Below, piece after piece: positions 18,428 to 29,465 of a stretch of DNA of 64,000 nt. This DNA comes from Pseudomonas solani. Lineage in GTDB: Bacteria; Pseudomonadota; Gammaproteobacteria; Pseudomonadales; Pseudomonadaceae. The notes beneath the pieces were generated by a model. That model worked only from the letters and a program-made list of their open reading frames with translations, ran no database searches and was not told the DNA's origin. Numbering within the stretch: position 1 is the first letter of the stretch; every line of letters begins with the position of its first letter. The stretch is taken from assembly GCF_026072635.1 (NCBI RefSeq), contig NZ_AP023081.1, forward strand, positions 6,196,501 to 6,260,500, read 5' to 3'. The translations under genes were made by a program, and so were the position numbers.

Positions 18428-18769
18428 TTTGATTCACCTCGGGTCGCGTTGGTCCATCTGCCCAACCCGCGCAGGCCGGAACACCGAGGAGCGGACCCGA
18501 CGCAAGGCCGTCACGGCCACGCGGGAGCGCTGACTGGCAGGGTGTTCCAACCACGGTTGCAGCAGGACTCTGTTGTTATCCCTTCATCAGTTGGCGTCGG
18601 TCCAAGCCCAACGCCAGATCAAGACTAGCCCCCCTGCACCGGAGGTCTAATAGAGCGAGCATTGGGGGTCGATAGCCTGGCTCTGTCAGCCGCCAGCATC
18701 AGATCGGGTCCATCAGGCTCATCGGCTCCACGCCCCACTGGCGCGGAGCCGATGTTCGAAGCGGTGTAA

Positions 18770-19588
18770 CTACTGCGCGAGGAAGGCCAGCAGGTCTTCG
18801 TTCAATTGCTCCGCGTGGGTCACGGCGAAGCCATGCGGTGCGCCGGCGTAGACCTTGAGCTCGGCACCGGGGATCAGCTCCGCCGCCAGCTTGCCGGTAG
18901 CCTCCAGCGGCACGATCTGGTCGTCGTCGCCATGGATCACCAGGGTGGGTACATCGACCTTGGCCAGGTCGCCACGGAAGTCGGTGCCGGCGAAGGCGGT
19001 CACGCAGTCGATAGTGCCCTTGAGCGACGCCAGCAAGGCGATATTCAGGGTCTGGGTGAGTACACCCAGGGAAACCTGCTGGCCGTGGTTGATGCCGTAG
19101 AACGGCGCGGCGAAGTCGGCGATGAACTGCGCGCGGTCCTGCAGCAGGCCGGCCTTGATGCCGTCGAACACCGCCTGGTCGACGCCCTGCGGGTGGTCGG
19201 CGGTCTTGCCGAAGATCGGCGTCACCGCGCCCAGCAGCGCCAGCTTGGCGACCCTGCCGGTGCCGTGGCGGCCGATGTAGCGGCTGACGTCGCCACCGCC
19301 CATGGAGAAGCCCACCAGGGTCACGTCACGCAGGTCCAGGTGCTCGATCAGCTGGGCGATGTCGTCGGCGAAGGTGTCGTAGTCGTAGCCATTCCACGGC
19401 TGGCTGGAGCGACCGAAGCCACGGCGGTCGAAGGCGATGGTGCGGTAGCCGCGGCTGCTCAGGTACTGCATCTGGTATTCCCACATGTCGGCATCCAGCG
19501 GCCAGCCATGGCTGAACAGCACGGGCTTGCCGCTGCCCCAATCCTTGTAATAGAGCTCGGTGCCATCACGGGTCAAGAACGTGGTCAT
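18770..19588 (-). CDS. Alpha/beta hydrolase, non-haem chloroperoxidase/arylesterase type
   Basis: A 272-residue hydrolase beginning MTTFLTRDGTELYYKDWGSG, the signature opening of cofactor-free haloperoxidases/arylesterases. The nucleophile elbow is GFSMGGG, the acid is in HGDDDQIVP and the histidine is in GAPHGFAVTH, so the catalytic triad is complete. The oxyanion motif HGWPLDADMWE follows strand 3. Members hydrolyse esters and, with peracids, can halogenate. It lies about 340 bp from katG on the same strand; the gap shows no terminator, so joint expression under oxidative stress is possible but unproven. Confidence 0.9.
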   Translation of the reverse strand: MTTFLTRDGTELYYKDWGSGKPVLFSHGWPLDADMWEYQMQYLSSRGYRTIAFDRRGFGRSSQPWNGYDYDTFADDIAQLIEHLDLRDVTLVGFSMGGGDVSRYIGRHGTGRVAKLALLGAVTPIFGKTADHPQGVDQAVFDGIKAGLLQDRAQFIADFAAPFYGINHGQQVSLGVLTQTLNIALLASLKGTIDCVTAFAGTDFRGDLAKVDVPTLVIHGDDDQIVPLEATGKLAAELIPGAELKVYAGAPHGFAVTHAEQLNEDLLAFLAQ

Positions 19589-19757
19589 GCAAACCTCCAG
19601 TTGAACGTTGTTGGGATAGGTGGTGCTGGAGCGGGCTATGCGCAACCGCTCAAGCCCGCACTATCCCCTCCTCGGATAACAGTGGGATTGCACGTGTGTG
19701 CTGCGCTCTACTCCACCCTGCGAAGGTGCACCAGACAACACCGCTGCCATACCCGTC

Positions 19758-19844
19758 GTGGGCGAGTTCATTCGTGATGGCGCATCCGGCCATTCCCAGC
19801 CGGGTGCCTACTGGAGGTCTTTCGCGGCTGAAGCCGCTCCCACA
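19758..19844. repeat. Two REP-like modules
   Basis: GTGGGCGAGTTCATTCGTGA (from 19758) and TTCGCGGCTGAAGCCGCTCC (from about 19820, closing with CAC). Same pair and order as the central modules of the composites at 1195 and 15736. Confidence 0.7.
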
Positions 19845-19871
19845 GGAGATACCCAGCGGCCCCAGGCCCGC

Positions 19872-20783
19872 TTACCCGCGCTTGCGCTGCCTGAACGCTG
19901 CGGGCGATTCGCCGAGGTGCTGGCGGAACACGCGGCTGAAGGAGGCCTGGCTCGGGTAGCCGACCTCCAGGGCGATGGCGCCGATGCTCATCGCCGTGCC
20001 CAGCAGCAACTGTTGCGCACGCTCCAGGCGCAGGCGCGTGACCAGGGCGCCGGGCGAGGTGCCGGCGAGCTGGGTGAAGCTGCGCATGAAGCTGGAGCGG
20101 GACATGTTCGCCTCGGCCGCCAGGGCCTCCACCGGCCACTCCCGCGAGAGGTCCGCCAGCAGCGCCAGCGCCGCCTTGCCCAGGCGCCGGTCGCGCAGCA
20201 GGGCGAAGATTCCCGGCAATTCATGCTGCTCCTGCAGGTAGGCGCGCATCACCAGGGTGAAGAGGATCACCGACAGTCCATCGACCATCGCCTGGTTGGC
20301 CACCTCCTCGCCCTCAGCTTCCAGGCGCATCAGTTCCACCACGGCGGCCAGCCGGCCCTGCCTGGCCTCCCCGGCCGGCACCACCAGCACATCCGGCAGC
20401 GCCTCCAGCAGGGTCGCACCCGGGCTGTAGTGGATGCGCCCGCAGAGCATCTCGAAGCCCTCCCCGCCCTGGCCGATGCGCAGCAGCGGGATGCGCCCGG
20501 GCTCTTGGTACGGGGGCGGCGGGGTGCGCACGCGTCCCGTCTGGTCTGCCTGCAACAGGTGGGAGTCGCTACGCGGCAGCAGCAGGATCTCCCCCGCGCG
20601 CAGGCGTCGGGGCGGCTGGCCGGCGAGTTCCAGGCGGCACTCTCCGCGCAGCAGGATGTGGTAGCTGGCCTGGCCCGCCGGCAGGCGTGGGTGGTCCAGG
20701 GCCCAGTTGCCGTGCAGCTGGCAGCGCAGGTCCAGCACGCCACGCAGGTTGGCCAGGTCGATCAGGTGGTCGAATGCATGCAT
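19872..20783 (-). CDS. AraC-family regulator with N-terminal cupin
   Basis: A 303-residue regulator. The N-terminal cupin_6-like domain (SYHILLRGECRLELAG, then RAGEILLLPRSDSHLL) would bind the effector. The C-terminal domain holds two helix-turn-helices (VEALAAEANMSRSSFMRSFT and IGAIALEVGYPSQASFSRVF). Start ATG 20783 is used; a longer frame reads into the divergent promoter. It is divergently transcribed from an AhpD-like gene 114 bp away. In many proteobacteria cupin-AraC regulators control such neighbours in response to aldehydes or quinone-like compounds, so it probably regulates that gene. Confidence 0.9.
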   Translation of the reverse strand: MHAFDHLIDLANLRGVLDLRCQLHGNWALDHPRLPAGQASYHILLRGECRLELAGQPPRRLRAGEILLLPRSDSHLLQADQTGRVRTPPPPYQEPGRIPLLRIGQGGEGFEMLCGRIHYSPGATLLEALPDVLVVPAGEARQGRLAAVVELMRLEAEGEEVANQAMVDGLSVILFTLVMRAYLQEQHELPGIFALLRDRRLGKAALALLADLSREWPVEALAAEANMSRSSFMRSFTQLAGTSPGALVTRLRLERAQQLLLGTAMSIGAIALEVGYPSQASFSRVFRQHLGESPAAFRQRKRG

Positions 20784-20896
20784 TGGGACGTTTCGGCAAA
20801 GGGATGGGCAGGAATGCAAAACGCCGGGAGCGCGCCAGCGGGACACTCTCCTCACCGGCCGATCACCGGCCCCGTGCAAAGCTAGGAGAAGCCATC

Positions 20897-21235
20897 ATGC
20901 TGTTCAACTGGTCCGACTACGTTCCCGCCGTTAAAAAAGCCTTCGGCAAGCTCGGCAAGTCCCACCCCAAGATGCTCGCCGCCTACCAGGCCCTGGGTGC
21001 TGCCGCCAGCGATGGCGACGCGCTCGACGCCAAGACTCGCGAACTGATCGCCATGGCCGTGGCCATCACCACCCGCTGCGACGGCTGCATCGGCGTGCAT
21101 GCCGAGGCCGCGCGCAAGGCCGGCGCCACCGAGGCCGAACTGGCCCAGGCCCTGGCCACCGCCATCTCGCTCAACGCCGGCGCAGCCTACATCTACTCGC
21201 TGCGCGCCCTGGAGGCCTTCGAGCAGACGGCCTGA
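20897..21235 (+). CDS. AhpD-like carboxymuconolactone decarboxylase family protein
   Basis: A 112-residue single-domain protein of the CMD/AhpD fold. The redox motif is CDGCIGVH (about residues 59-66) inside MAVAITTRCDGCIGVHAEAA, the CXXC-XXX-H arrangement of AhpD-type peroxidase-associated proteins. It is cytoplasmic and probably hexameric, as for the family. A GGAGAAG ribosome binding site precedes ATG 20897. Being divergent from a cupin-AraC regulator suggests inducible expression against reactive electrophiles or peroxides. It converges on the bestrophin gene with 25 nt between stops. Confidence 0.88.
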   Translation: MLFNWSDYVPAVKKAFGKLGKSHPKMLAAYQALGAAASDGDALDAKTRELIAMAVAITTRCDGCIGVHAEAARKAGATEAELAQALATAISLNAGAAYIYSLRALEAFEQTA

Positions 21236-21260
21236 AACCGCTAGCTGAACGACGCCGGAG

Positions 21261-22178
21261 TCAGAGCAGCACGCCCTTGATCGGCTGCTCCGGCTCGGGC
21301 GCCGGCTCGTCCAGCAGCTCCAGCACCGTGATCTCGATGTTGCGGCACATGGCGTTCAGCGGCAGGTCGTTAGGCTGGGTGTCGAAGGGGTCGGATATCT
21401 GGTCGCCCAGGGCGTCCAGGCCGAAGAAGGTGTACGCCAGCACGCAGACCGCGAAGGGCGTGAACCAGCCGATGCTGTCCACCAGGCAGAACGGCAGCAG
21501 GAAGCAGTACACGTGGACGATGCGGTGCAGCATGAGGATGTAGGGATAGGGAATGGGCGTGTTCTTGATGCGCTCGCAACCGCCTAGCACGTACGACAGC
21601 CGCGAGAGCTGCTCGTCGAGGGTGGCCTGGACCATCTCCCCCGCCCCCGCCTCGCGGCTCGCCGCCATCACCCGCTGACCGATCAGGCCCAGCAGCGCGC
21701 TGGGCACGTTGCCCTTGCCGGCCAGTTGCGCGCGGGTGGGCTCGTCCAGCAGGCGCTGCACGTCCGCACCGTCGCCACCGCCACGCAGGTGGTCGCGCAA
21801 CGCATGGCTGAAGGCGGCCAGCGCATCCACCAGCCGGCGGCGCTCGGTTGGCGCCATGGCCGGGGTCAGGCTCAGCAGCTGGCGGGTCAGGTTGCGGGTG
21901 ACGATCAGCAGCTCGCCCCACAGCGTGCGCGCCTCCCAGAAGCGCTGGTAGGCCACGGTGTTCCTGAAGCCGAGGAAGATCGCCAGGGTCAGCCCCCAGA
22001 GGGTGAAGGGCGTGGCGGTGAGGATCACCTTGTAGTGATAGAGCGTGCCGTGGGTGGCCACCACCACCGAGCTGATCAGCACGGTGAACAGCACCTTGCG
22101 CCAGATGGCCGGGATGATCGACCCCTTGAGGGAGAACAGCAGGACCGGGATCGAAGGATTCTGGGGGCGCGTGATCAT
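21261..22178 (-). CDS. Bestrophin-family anion channel
   Basis: A 305-residue membrane protein of the bacterial bestrophin (UPF0187) family. Segments include PAIWRKVLFTVLISSVVVAT, the helix FTLWGLTLAIFLGFRNTVAYQRFWEARTLWGEL with the family RFWEAR motif, and FGLDALGDQISDPFDTQPNDLPL near the C-terminus, which resembles the conserved acidic cluster of bestrophins. Bestrophins form pentameric chloride or other ion channels in the inner membrane. Start ATG 22178 is chosen because the family begins with the short MITRPQ-type N-terminus. Confidence 0.9.
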   Translation of the reverse strand: MITRPQNPSIPVLLFSLKGSIIPAIWRKVLFTVLISSVVVATHGTLYHYKVILTATPFTLWGLTLAIFLGFRNTVAYQRFWEARTLWGELLIVTRNLTRQLLSLTPAMAPTERRRLVDALAAFSHALRDHLRGGGDGADVQRLLDEPTRAQLAGKGNVPSALLGLIGQRVMAASREAGAGEMVQATLDEQLSRLSYVLGGCERIKNTPIPYPYILMLHRIVHVYCFLLPFCLVDSIGWFTPFAVCVLAYTFFGLDALGDQISDPFDTQPNDLPLNAMCRNIEITVLELLDEPAPEPEQPIKGVLL

Positions 22179-22328
22179 CGGATAGGGCTCGGCAGGTACG
22201 GCGGGGATGGCGCAACTATAGAGCCTGGCGACCCCGTTTGGCCTGCGACGCACAGCAGCACCCGAGGTGCGGGCAAGGCAAAGTGTACCGCTCCGGCCGT
22301 TCGCAACTGAGCATTGATCGGCATCGCT

Positions 22329-22344
22329 GTATAAAATTTAATAC
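22329..22344. promoter_or_regulatory. AT-rich imperfect palindrome upstream of the M24 peptidase gene
   Basis: GTATAAAATTTAATAC matches its own reverse complement at 14 of 16 positions. It lies 42 nt before the M24 start inside very GC-rich DNA, in the 207-bp gap shared with the divergent bestrophin gene. It could be an operator or part of the core promoter. No known regulator is assigned. Confidence 0.4.
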
Positions 22345-22385
22345 TGCGCTTCGGTACCGTGCCGATACAGCCTTGGAGGGCAAGA

Positions 22386-23048
22386 ATGACTGCATCAGCA
22401 GCGAAGGAAGCCGTGGGCGAGCTCTACAGCCTGGACGCCATGAAGTACGCGCAGAGCATGACCTGGCGCGCCATCGAACAGCTCTCGGAGCTGATTCGCC
22501 CCGGCATGCTGGAATCCGAGGCCACCGCCCTCGGCAAGCAGGTGCTCACCGAGCTGGGCATGCAGCGCATCTGGCACCCGCTGCTGATCCGCTTCGGCGC
22601 CAACACCCTGAAGACCTTCAAGCAGCGCTCCGACGGCGACCCGCGGCTCGGCGAGCACGACATCTACTTCATCGACCTGGGCGCGGTGTGGGGCGGCCAT
22701 GAAGGCGACGCCGGCGCCACCTTCACCACCGGCAATGACCCCGAGATGCTGGCCTGCGCCGCCGCCTGCAAGACCCTCTTCGACCAGGTCGAGCGCTACT
22801 GGCGCGAAGAACAGGTGGCCGGCCAGGAGCTGTACCGCTACGCCGCCGAACAGGCCGAAGCCATGGGCTGGGTGCTCAACCTCGACATCAAGGGCCACCG
22901 CGTCAGCGACTTCCCCCACGCCATCTACCGCGCCGGCGACCTGGGCGATTTCGCCGCTTGCCCCAACGTCGGCCTGTGGATCCTGGAAATCCAGCTGGCC
23001 CACCCGCAGCGGCCCTTCGGTGCGTTCTACGAGGACCTGTTGGCATGA
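22386..23048 (+). CDS. M24-family metallopeptidase (aminopeptidase P/methionine aminopeptidase fold)
   Basis: A 220-residue protein with the pita-bread peptidase fold in short form. The metal-binding aspartates are in DIYFIDLGAVWGGHEGDAGA, a histidine in DIKGHRVSDFPH, and a glutamate in WILEIQLAHP. The final conserved glutamate position is hard to locate, so full activity is not certain. Members without the N-terminal creatinase domain include ectoine/creatine-type hydrolases and orphan peptidases. The stop overlaps the next gene (ATGA), so it is coupled to a gamma-glutamylcyclotransferase-like protein. This suggests joint breakdown of a small peptide or amide. Confidence 0.82.
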   Translation: MTASAAKEAVGELYSLDAMKYAQSMTWRAIEQLSELIRPGMLESEATALGKQVLTELGMQRIWHPLLIRFGANTLKTFKQRSDGDPRLGEHDIYFIDLGAVWGGHEGDAGATFTTGNDPEMLACAAACKTLFDQVERYWREEQVAGQELYRYAAEQAEAMGWVLNLDIKGHRVSDFPHAIYRAGDLGDFAACPNVGLWILEIQLAHPQRPFGAFYEDLLA

Positions 23049-23398
23049 CCGACCACACCGACGCCACCGAGCAGCTGTTCTCCTACGGCACCCTGCAGGA
23101 CAAGGCCGTGCAGCTGGCCAACTTCAGCCGCGAGCTGCAAGGCCGGGCCGACGCCATGCCCGGCTACCGCCAGGACTGGGTGGAGATCACCGACCCGGAG
23201 GTGCTGCGCACCAGCGGCAAGACCCACCACCCCATCGTCCAGCCCAGCGACGACCCCGCCAGCGAGGTCGCGGGCACCGTGTTCCTCATCACCGCCCGGG
23301 AACTGGCGGCAGCCGATGAATACGAGGTCGACGACTACAAGCGCGTGCAGGTGACCCTCAAGTCCGGCACAGCGGCCTGGGTGTATGTGAAGGCCTGA
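23045..23398 (+). CDS. Gamma-glutamylcyclotransferase-like (AIG2/GGCT) protein
   Basis: A 117-residue GGCT-fold protein. It carries the substrate-loop motif FSYGTLQDKAVQ (YGTL) and the region EVAGTVFLITARELAAADEYE, whose glutamate near residue 91 corresponds to the catalytic acid of the family. Members release 5-oxoproline from gamma-glutamyl amines or act as related lyases. ATG 23045 overlaps the peptidase stop by 4 nt. REP-rich DNA follows, so it ends the two-gene unit. Exact substrate unknown. Confidence 0.82.
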   Translation: MTDHTDATEQLFSYGTLQDKAVQLANFSRELQGRADAMPGYRQDWVEITDPEVLRTSGKTHHPIVQPSDDPASEVAGTVFLITARELAAADEYEVDDYKRVQVTLKSGTAAWVYVKA

Positions 23399-23424
23399 GG
23401 CACGGCGGGGCCCAACATCGCTAC

Positions 23425-23621
23425 GTTGGGCCTCGCTGCGCTCGGCGCCAACCTACGGCACCCTGCCCAACCCGCACCACGGCGCCGACCGGTGTGTAGG
23501 GTGGATGGCGCTCTTTTCATCCACCAGGCGACCTTGCAGCCCGCACGCATGCCCGCGGTTGTAGGTCGGGTGCAACCCAACGGGGCCGTATGCAACGCCA
23601 CGCGGGTTGCACCCGCCCTAC
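23425..23621. repeat. REP-like palindrome cluster
   Basis: Modules: GTTGGGCCTCGCTGCGC.. ending CCTAC (23425), GTGTAGGGTGGATGGCGCTC.. (about 23491), GTAGGTCGGGTGCAACCCAA (about 23561), and a reverse GTAG-headed palindrome ending GCACCCGCCCTAC (23621). The remaining 165 bp before the next gene show no gene. Confidence 0.75.
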
Positions 23622-23786
23622 GGGCAGCCACCGGCAGAGTGCGGGCGCGGGCGTTGGTCGACACCAAGCGAAGCCGCTGGAAAAGTCGACTAATCTGCAT
23701 ATTCGAAGACCGCGGCATTACGGAGCTACTCACCGGGAAGGAGGTTGAGCAACAATTCTCGCTGTCATGCGCCAGTGAAGTTCAGC

Positions 23787-24827
23787 ATGGAAAACCTACT
23801 GTCTCTGCTTTCTGAAACCGTTCCCGACGCCAAGACGGTCGAGCAACTCACTCGTCCGTTGCTGACTCTGCTCAGCAAGGTCACCGGGATGGAATCCACC
23901 TACCTCACCACCATCGACCTCGATGCCGGCGTCCAGCGGGTGGAGTTCGCCCGCAACGCGGGGGATATGGAGATTCCCGAAGGGCTCGCCGTGCCCTGGG
24001 GAGACACCCTGTGCAAACGCGCGCTCGATGAGAACCGCCTGTATTCGGACGATGTCTCCGAATGCTGGGGGGACTCCGAGGCGGCCAAGGCGCTGGGCAT
24101 CCGCACCTATGTCAGTGCTCCGCTGCGGGCCCGCGACGGTCGGCTGCTGGGCACCGTGTGTGCGGCCAGCGCCAGCCAGATGGCGCGCGCGCCGGAAGTG
24201 GAACCGACACTGTTGCTGATGTCCGGCCTGCTGAGCTTTTCCCTGGAGCGGGAAATCCTCGTGGAGCAGTTGCAAAGCACCAATGCGGAGCTGGCCCGGC
24301 TGGCCCTGACCGATGCGCTGACGGGGCTCTACAACCGCCGCGCCATCCTCGCGGAGATTCCGCGCCTGCTGGCCCTGGCCCGGCGCGAGGAGCGCTACTT
24401 GCTGGTGGGGGTGGTGGACCTCGATGGCTTCAAGGCCATCAACGACGAACACGGCCACCAGTCCGGGGACCTGTTCCTCACCCAGGTGGCCACCAACCTG
24501 CAGAACGGCCTACGCACCAGCGACATGCTCGGCCGCACCGGTGGGGACGAGTTCATCGTCGTGGCCCTGGGCCCGCGTGGCGAGCAACAGGACCTGGCCA
24601 GCGAAATGAGCCGTGCCGCCACGCACCTGCAACAGCGTCTGGCCAGTGCCACCGTCGGGCACTACACCTTGAGTGGCGAGAGCAGCATCGACTACTGCGG
24701 TGCCAGCGCCGGCGTGGTGGCCCTGCTGCCCGAGGGCGTCGACGCGGAGGAAGCGATCAAGCGCGCCGACCGCGAGATGTACCGCATCAAACAGGAACGC
24801 AAGCGCAACGCTGCCATCCTGCACTGA
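23787..24827 (+). CDS. GAF-GGDEF diguanylate cyclase
   Basis: A 346-residue cytoplasmic protein. Residues about 20-165 form a GAF sensor domain (VPWGDTLCKRALDENRLY; YVSAPLRARDGRLLGTVCA). Residues about 180-340 form a GGDEF domain with active site RTGGDEF (252-256) and an upstream RTSD (243-246) that fits the inhibitory I-site. It should therefore make cyclic di-GMP from two GTP and be feedback-inhibited. I use ATG 23787; in-frame GTG 23775 is possible. The promoter region follows a REP cluster. The ligand of the GAF domain is unknown. Confidence 0.9.
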   Translation: MENLLSLLSETVPDAKTVEQLTRPLLTLLSKVTGMESTYLTTIDLDAGVQRVEFARNAGDMEIPEGLAVPWGDTLCKRALDENRLYSDDVSECWGDSEAAKALGIRTYVSAPLRARDGRLLGTVCAASASQMARAPEVEPTLLLMSGLLSFSLEREILVEQLQSTNAELARLALTDALTGLYNRRAILAEIPRLLALARREERYLLVGVVDLDGFKAINDEHGHQSGDLFLTQVATNLQNGLRTSDMLGRTGGDEFIVVALGPRGEQQDLASEMSRAATHLQQRLASATVGHYTLSGESSIDYCGASAGVVALLPEGVDAEEAIKRADREMYRIKQERKRNAAILH

Positions 24828-24851
24828 GCCCGGGCGCCCGTCGGTGGGCGC

Positions 24852-25064
24852 TCAGATCTTCGGGCCGATATGCCGGCGCAGCACCGCCAGTTCGATGAAC
24901 TCCGGCGCCTGCACGGCATTGGCGCTCAGCCCGGTGGCAGCTTCGCGCTTGGCCGCGCGAACCAGCTGTTCGCGGTCCAGCCCCGCGTCCACGGCGGCAG
25001 CCAGCACGGCCTCCAGGGCCACCCAGAGGGCGTCGTTCACGGCGGTGTGGCGAATGTCTTCCAT
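24852..25064 (-). CDS. Small conserved hypothetical protein (70 aa), paralogue of the gene at 40435
   Basis: A 70-residue acidic/alanine-rich, probably helical protein beginning MEDIRHTAVNDALWVALEAV and ending ALRRHIGPKI-like (AVLRRHIGPKI). A GAAGGACGAG ribosome binding site precedes ATG 25064. The protein at 40435 shares ALWxALEAxLAAAxxAGxD and the LRRHIG ending, so the two are clear paralogues. No known domain is recognised. The gene converges on the GAF-GGDEF gene with 24 nt between; CTGAGC (24824) and GCTCAG (24850) flank both stop codons as an inverted repeat that may serve as a shared terminator. Confidence 0.78.
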   Translation of the reverse strand: MEDIRHTAVNDALWVALEAVLAAAVDAGLDREQLVRAAKREAATGLSANAVQAPEFIELAVLRRHIGPKI

Positions 25065-25248
25065 CGGTCTCGTCCTTCTGCAAGAGAGGGAAAGGGTAGA
25101 CCAGTCGGGCAACCCCGCTCCCCCGCCTTGCCGCCGGCCGTCGCGGCTGCTTTTCTTCTCACGCTTCAGGCGCAGATGGACTGAACGCCTGGCCGACTTC
25201 GCCGCTCATAGTTGTTGACCAGCCCACGCGCGGAACCTGACCCACGAC

Positions 25249-27825
<2,577 letters not shown>

Positions 27826-28022
27826 GCCCGGCCCCTTGCCCTCCTCCGCTTCGCTCCCTATCCTGCGCCGGTCGCGGTCAATCCCGCGGCCGGGTTTGAC
27901 GACCCGAACATACTGGCGCGAATGCGTAGCCAAGGCGCATGCGAAAAACGGCGGACGTTTTTTGCAGGCATCGGCGCGCATGCAGTTTTTAGCTGCTCTG
28001 CTCTATGGCAGATCGCGCAGGG

Positions 28023-28111
28023 AGACCCTCGCGGGTCTGCCGGTTTCCAGTATGCCGGTTCGTCAACCCTGCGCGGTCTGCCACCCTAATGTTTGACGAC
28101 GTTGGTGGCAG
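28023..28111 (+). promoter_or_regulatory. Structured 5' leader of the Bro-N gene (three stem-loops)
   Basis: Three perfect hairpins lie in a row: AGACCC/GGGTCT (28023-28038, TCGC loop), GGTT/AACC (28057-28068, CGTC loop), and CTGCCACC/GGTGGCAG (28078-28085 with 28104-28111, 18-nt loop). They end 27 nt before the start codon. GGTCTGCC and GCCGGTT each occur twice. This fits a regulatory mRNA leader or a phage-type operator region. The rest of the 313-bp gap (27826-28022) shows nothing I can name. Confidence 0.5.
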
Positions 28112-28138
28112 TCTTCCAATTCATACTGGAGCTCCACC

Positions 28139-28636
28139 ATGCATGACGCATCCACCCCCATCGTTTTCCAACGCCACAACCACCAGCTGCGCACCGTGAT
28201 GGTCGACAACCAGCCCTGGTTCGTCGCCCACGATTTCGCCCGCCTGATCGGCGCCCTGCGCCCCTACTGCATGACCCGCCTGGTGGACCCGCACCAGCGC
28301 CGTGTCGTGGTGCTGCGCCACGCCAGCGGTGGCCGCGAGGAGGTGCTGGCCATCAGCGAGGCCGGTGCCTATCGCCTGCTGTACCGCTTCAACCACCCCG
28401 AGCATCGCGGCATCAGCCGCTGGCTCAGCGAAGAGGTGGTGCCCACCCTGTACGACCAGCACCGCGACGACGAGGCCACGCCACGGCGGGCCTACATGGT
28501 GTGGGCCGAACACCCGGTGAACGCCTTGAAGTGGCAGGGCGAACTGTGGATCGCCCGGGGCGACCTACCGGTGTTCCTCGCCGCCCACGATGACCCCGCC
28601 CTGAGCGATGAACCGAGCTGGAAGCGCCTGCGCTGA
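28139..28636 (+). CDS. Bro-N domain protein
   Basis: A 165-residue protein whose first ~110 residues form a Bro-N domain (VMVDNQPWFVAHDFARLIGA, then EVLAISEAGAYRLLYRFNHP and RGISRWLSEEVVPTLYDQ). Bro-N is a DNA-binding domain typical of phage antirepressors and baculovirus Bro proteins. The C-terminal part (VWAEHPVNALKWQGELWIAR) is not the usual KilA-C or ANT domain and I do not recognise it. No other phage gene is near, so this is a chromosomally adopted regulator or a relic. A structured leader precedes it. Expression control and target are unknown. Confidence 0.85.
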   Translation: MHDASTPIVFQRHNHQLRTVMVDNQPWFVAHDFARLIGALRPYCMTRLVDPHQRRVVVLRHASGGREEVLAISEAGAYRLLYRFNHPEHRGISRWLSEEVVPTLYDQHRDDEATPRRAYMVWAEHPVNALKWQGELWIARGDLPVFLAAHDDPALSDEPSWKRLR

Positions 28637-28767
28637 CGGCAGGGGCGCACCCAGGCTATGCCTGTAGGTGGGAGAAAAATGGCTCTGTCTGCGTTCGCTG
28701 TTGTGAATTCAATGAAAAGGCTCAAGAACAGTGCTTGAAGCGTCTTTCTGGATTCCTGGAACGCCCA

Positions 28768-28801
28768 CCCATGGGTTTCGCTTCGCTCTACACCATCCTA
28801 C
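28768..28801. repeat. REP-like palindrome (GGGTTTCGCTTCGCTC type)
   Basis: One module ending CTACACCATCCTAC, the reverse of a GTAG-headed element. The same type occurs twice, inverted, at 54965-55133. The remaining parts of the 315-bp gap 28637-28951 hold the terminator below and no recognisable gene. Confidence 0.65.
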
Positions 28802-28854
28802 GAACGCTGCCAGCCGCGGCGCATACCGGTGGTGATGCGCACATCCAGGCATAG

Positions 28855-28896
28855 CCAAAAAAAATCCACCTGGGCCAAGTGAAAACCCGGGTGGAT
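28855..28896 (-). terminator. Strong intrinsic terminator for the PLDc_N-like gene
   Basis: Read on the minus strand, ATCCACCCGGG (28896-28886) pairs with CCCAGGTGGAT (28874-28864) over 11 bp with one wobble. A run of T (28863-28857) follows. It lies 56 nt after the stop of the gene at 28952. Confidence 0.85.
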
Positions 28897-28951
28897 GAAG
28901 AGGTGAAGGTCACACCTTTAGTGGGAGGGCGGGCCGCTCGATAGGTTCAGG

Positions 28952-29176
28952 CTACTTGCTGTGCTCCGGCGACGACGGCCCCTCCACCACGCCCCGTGGC
29001 CCGGCGATGCCCCAGTAGACCAGGCCGAGTATGGGGAACAGCGAGATGCCCAGGGCCCAGAGCGCCTTGGTGCCCACGGTCTTGTCGCTGCGGAAGACGC
29101 TGATGATGGCCCAGATATCGAGCAGGATCAGGATCGCCGCCATGGCGATCCAGAAATAGGAAAAGGGTGCGGACAT
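28952..29176 (-). CDS. PLDc_N-type small membrane protein
   Basis: A 74-residue protein with two transmembrane helices (YFWIAMAAILILLDIWAIISVF and LWALGISLFPILGLVYWGIAG) joined by a short basic loop (RSDKTVGTK). It ends GPRGVVEGPSSPEHSK. This matches the PLDc_N family of short inner-membrane proteins related to the membrane anchor of cardiolipin synthases, here without a catalytic domain. Start ATG 29176 has a GGAGGAG ribosome binding site. A promoter-like pair of boxes upstream is shared with the DUF2061 gene, and a strong terminator follows, so it is monocistronic. Confidence 0.8.
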   Translation of the reverse strand: MSAPFSYFWIAMAAILILLDIWAIISVFRSDKTVGTKALWALGISLFPILGLVYWGIAGPRGVVEGPSSPEHSK

Positions 29177-29239
29177 GGTCGTCTCCTCCAGTGCTGGCGA
29201 TGACGGGGAGCCGCCGCGCACAGCGCTCCCCCTTGCAAC

Positions 29240-29280
29240 ATTGGAAGAGCCTGCCAACCCACAGGTTCAGGGAATCGGGC
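29240..29280 (-). promoter_or_regulatory. Shared promoter-like element 1 (two boxes)
   Basis: On the minus strand: box GATTCCCTGAACCT (29276-29263), 15 nt, then CTTCCAAT (29247-29240), 64 nt before the PLDc_N-like start. An identical 18-nt stretch and the same second box, spaced one nt wider, occur at 37164-37205 before the DUF2061 gene. The GAAC core and spacing resemble an ECF-sigma promoter; the sigma factor is not known. Confidence 0.5.
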
Positions 29281-29465
29281 CCTGAAAAGCCGCCAGGGCA
29301 GGTCTTGGCCACCGCGCGAACATCACCGCGCCATCGCCGAGTCATCATGAAAACCGTTTGTCGATCAATCGCTTAGCGAAGCGCGAGGCGAGGCGAACAA
29401 TTGCGCCGGGCGCCGTTCAGAGTTCAGGTAGGGCCAATCCCGGCCTGCCTGAAAGGAGCACCACC

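Noticed and set aside
18650..18675. OxyR-type box upstream of katG
   Set aside because: ATAG at 18650 and 18672 are 22 bp apart, as in the OxyR consensus, but the paired CTAT half-sites are missing. Two 4-mers are not enough.
28139..28636. Bro-N gene as a sign of a prophage
   Set aside because: No integrase, structural, lysis or att sequences lie nearby. A single Bro-N gene is common on chromosomes.
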